Assembly: GCA_003557585.1 (NCBI GenBank)
Contig: PWOE01000077.1
Span: 1 to 21,461 of the forward strand
DNA: 21,461 nucleotides
Reading direction: 5' to 3'
DNA from: Candidatus Nealsoniibacteriota bacterium
GTDB lineage: Bacteria; Patescibacteriota; Minisyncoccia; Minisyncoccales; CSSED10-335
The translations under genes were made by a program, and so were the position numbers. This document shows, piece by piece, positions 21,373 to 21,461 of the stretch. Below the pieces are notes generated by a model, which worked only from the letters and a program-made list of their open reading frames with translations, ran no database searches and was not told the origin of the DNA. The first letter of the stretch is position 1; the number at the start of each line of letters is the position of its first letter.

Positions 21373-21461
21373 GAGATATCCACCCAGTATATCCTTTTTT
21401 CATCTTGAAAAATCAAAAGTTTTTATTATCATTAAAATTGTAAAAATAATAATAAATGGTA
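21373..21461 (+). other. AT-rich tail without a recognisable gene
   Basis: About 90 bases with no supported ORF. A weak GATAT/ATATC hairpin followed by CTTTTTT lies at 21375-21400, and an ATG at 21456 could start a gene beyond the window, but only two codons are visible. Nothing more can be said. Confidence 0.4.

Noticed and set aside
1..21461. Apparent abundance of the palindrome GATATC
   Set aside because: It arises readily from Asp-Ile and from GA-ATA/TC codon junctions in this AT-rich code; I could not count it reliably and have no expectation model.
1..21461. CRISPR arrays, insertion sequences, prophage or integrase genes
   Set aside because: No spaced direct repeats, transposase motifs or attachment-site duplications were seen; the only tandem repeat is within rpoD, and nothing suggests integration at the tRNA-Asn.
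1..21461. Alternative genetic code (TGA = Gly) as in Gracilibacteria/Absconditabacteria
   Set aside because: TGA ends several genes at natural boundaries (2045, 8488, 9567, 12579, 13786, 15387) and is not found in frame within conserved domains.

Overview
The window is a 21.5 kb piece of a low-GC, very compact bacterial chromosome. Genes are packed with ATGA overlaps or gaps of a few bases, and TGA is an ordinary stop codon. Arginine is mostly AGA, and there is almost no Shine-Dalgarno signal before any start. Several families are in shortened or unusual forms: MurE without domain 1, MgtE without its N domain, a six-helix half-MFS, receiver-only response regulators, and a separate 5'-3' exonuclease with no polymerase attached. 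Together these suggest a Candidate Phyla Radiation (Patescibacteria, Parcubacteria-like) genome. That placement is an inference from style and gene content; no rRNA is present to confirm it.

Layout. 1-537 is the 3' part of a 5'-3' exonuclease. 575-4457 is a signal-transduction cluster: a membrane protein ending in a coiled coil, a V4R/heme-NO-like sensor protein, a soluble PAS histidine kinase, and two tandem receiver-only regulators. 4528-6286 is mutM-holA, meeting rpsT tail to tail. 6657-10264 is a tight operon: ruvA, a Mur ligase, a 42-aa basic protein, a NIF3-family protein and an M50-like membrane protease. 10259-11869 (minus strand) is elp3, and 7 bp from its start a Trm9/ALKBH8-type methyltransferase begins on the plus strand, so a eukaryote/archaea-like wobble-uridine (cm5U to mcm5U) pathway is plausible. 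12578-12776 holds a structured, unassigned small RNA with its own promoter and terminator, followed by an mgtE-like Mg2+ transporter. 13785-13980 is a second short terminated leader transcript, ending directly on the greA start codon. 14544-18120 holds ispH-ispG (the last two MEP isoprenoid steps), a DUF1858 protein, the half-MFS and a PLP class IV enzyme. 18162-21166 is the dnaG-rpoD macromolecular synthesis pair. The window ends with tRNA-Asn(GTT), its terminator, and another promoter that fires out of the window.

Functional picture. Most genes are housekeeping: replication (dnaG, holA, exonuclease), repair (mutM, ruvA), transcription (rpoD, greA), translation (rpsT, tRNA-Asn, elp3 and its methyltransferase partner), wall synthesis and isoprenoids. 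The less ordinary material is the split sensor cluster, the elp3/methyltransferase pair, the small RNA upstream of mgtE, and hairpin/U-tract elements set almost directly against the start codons of mutM, mgtE and greA. Many first genes have a TAKAAT-like -10 box about 6-15 nt from the ATG, which suggests leaderless or near-leaderless mRNAs.
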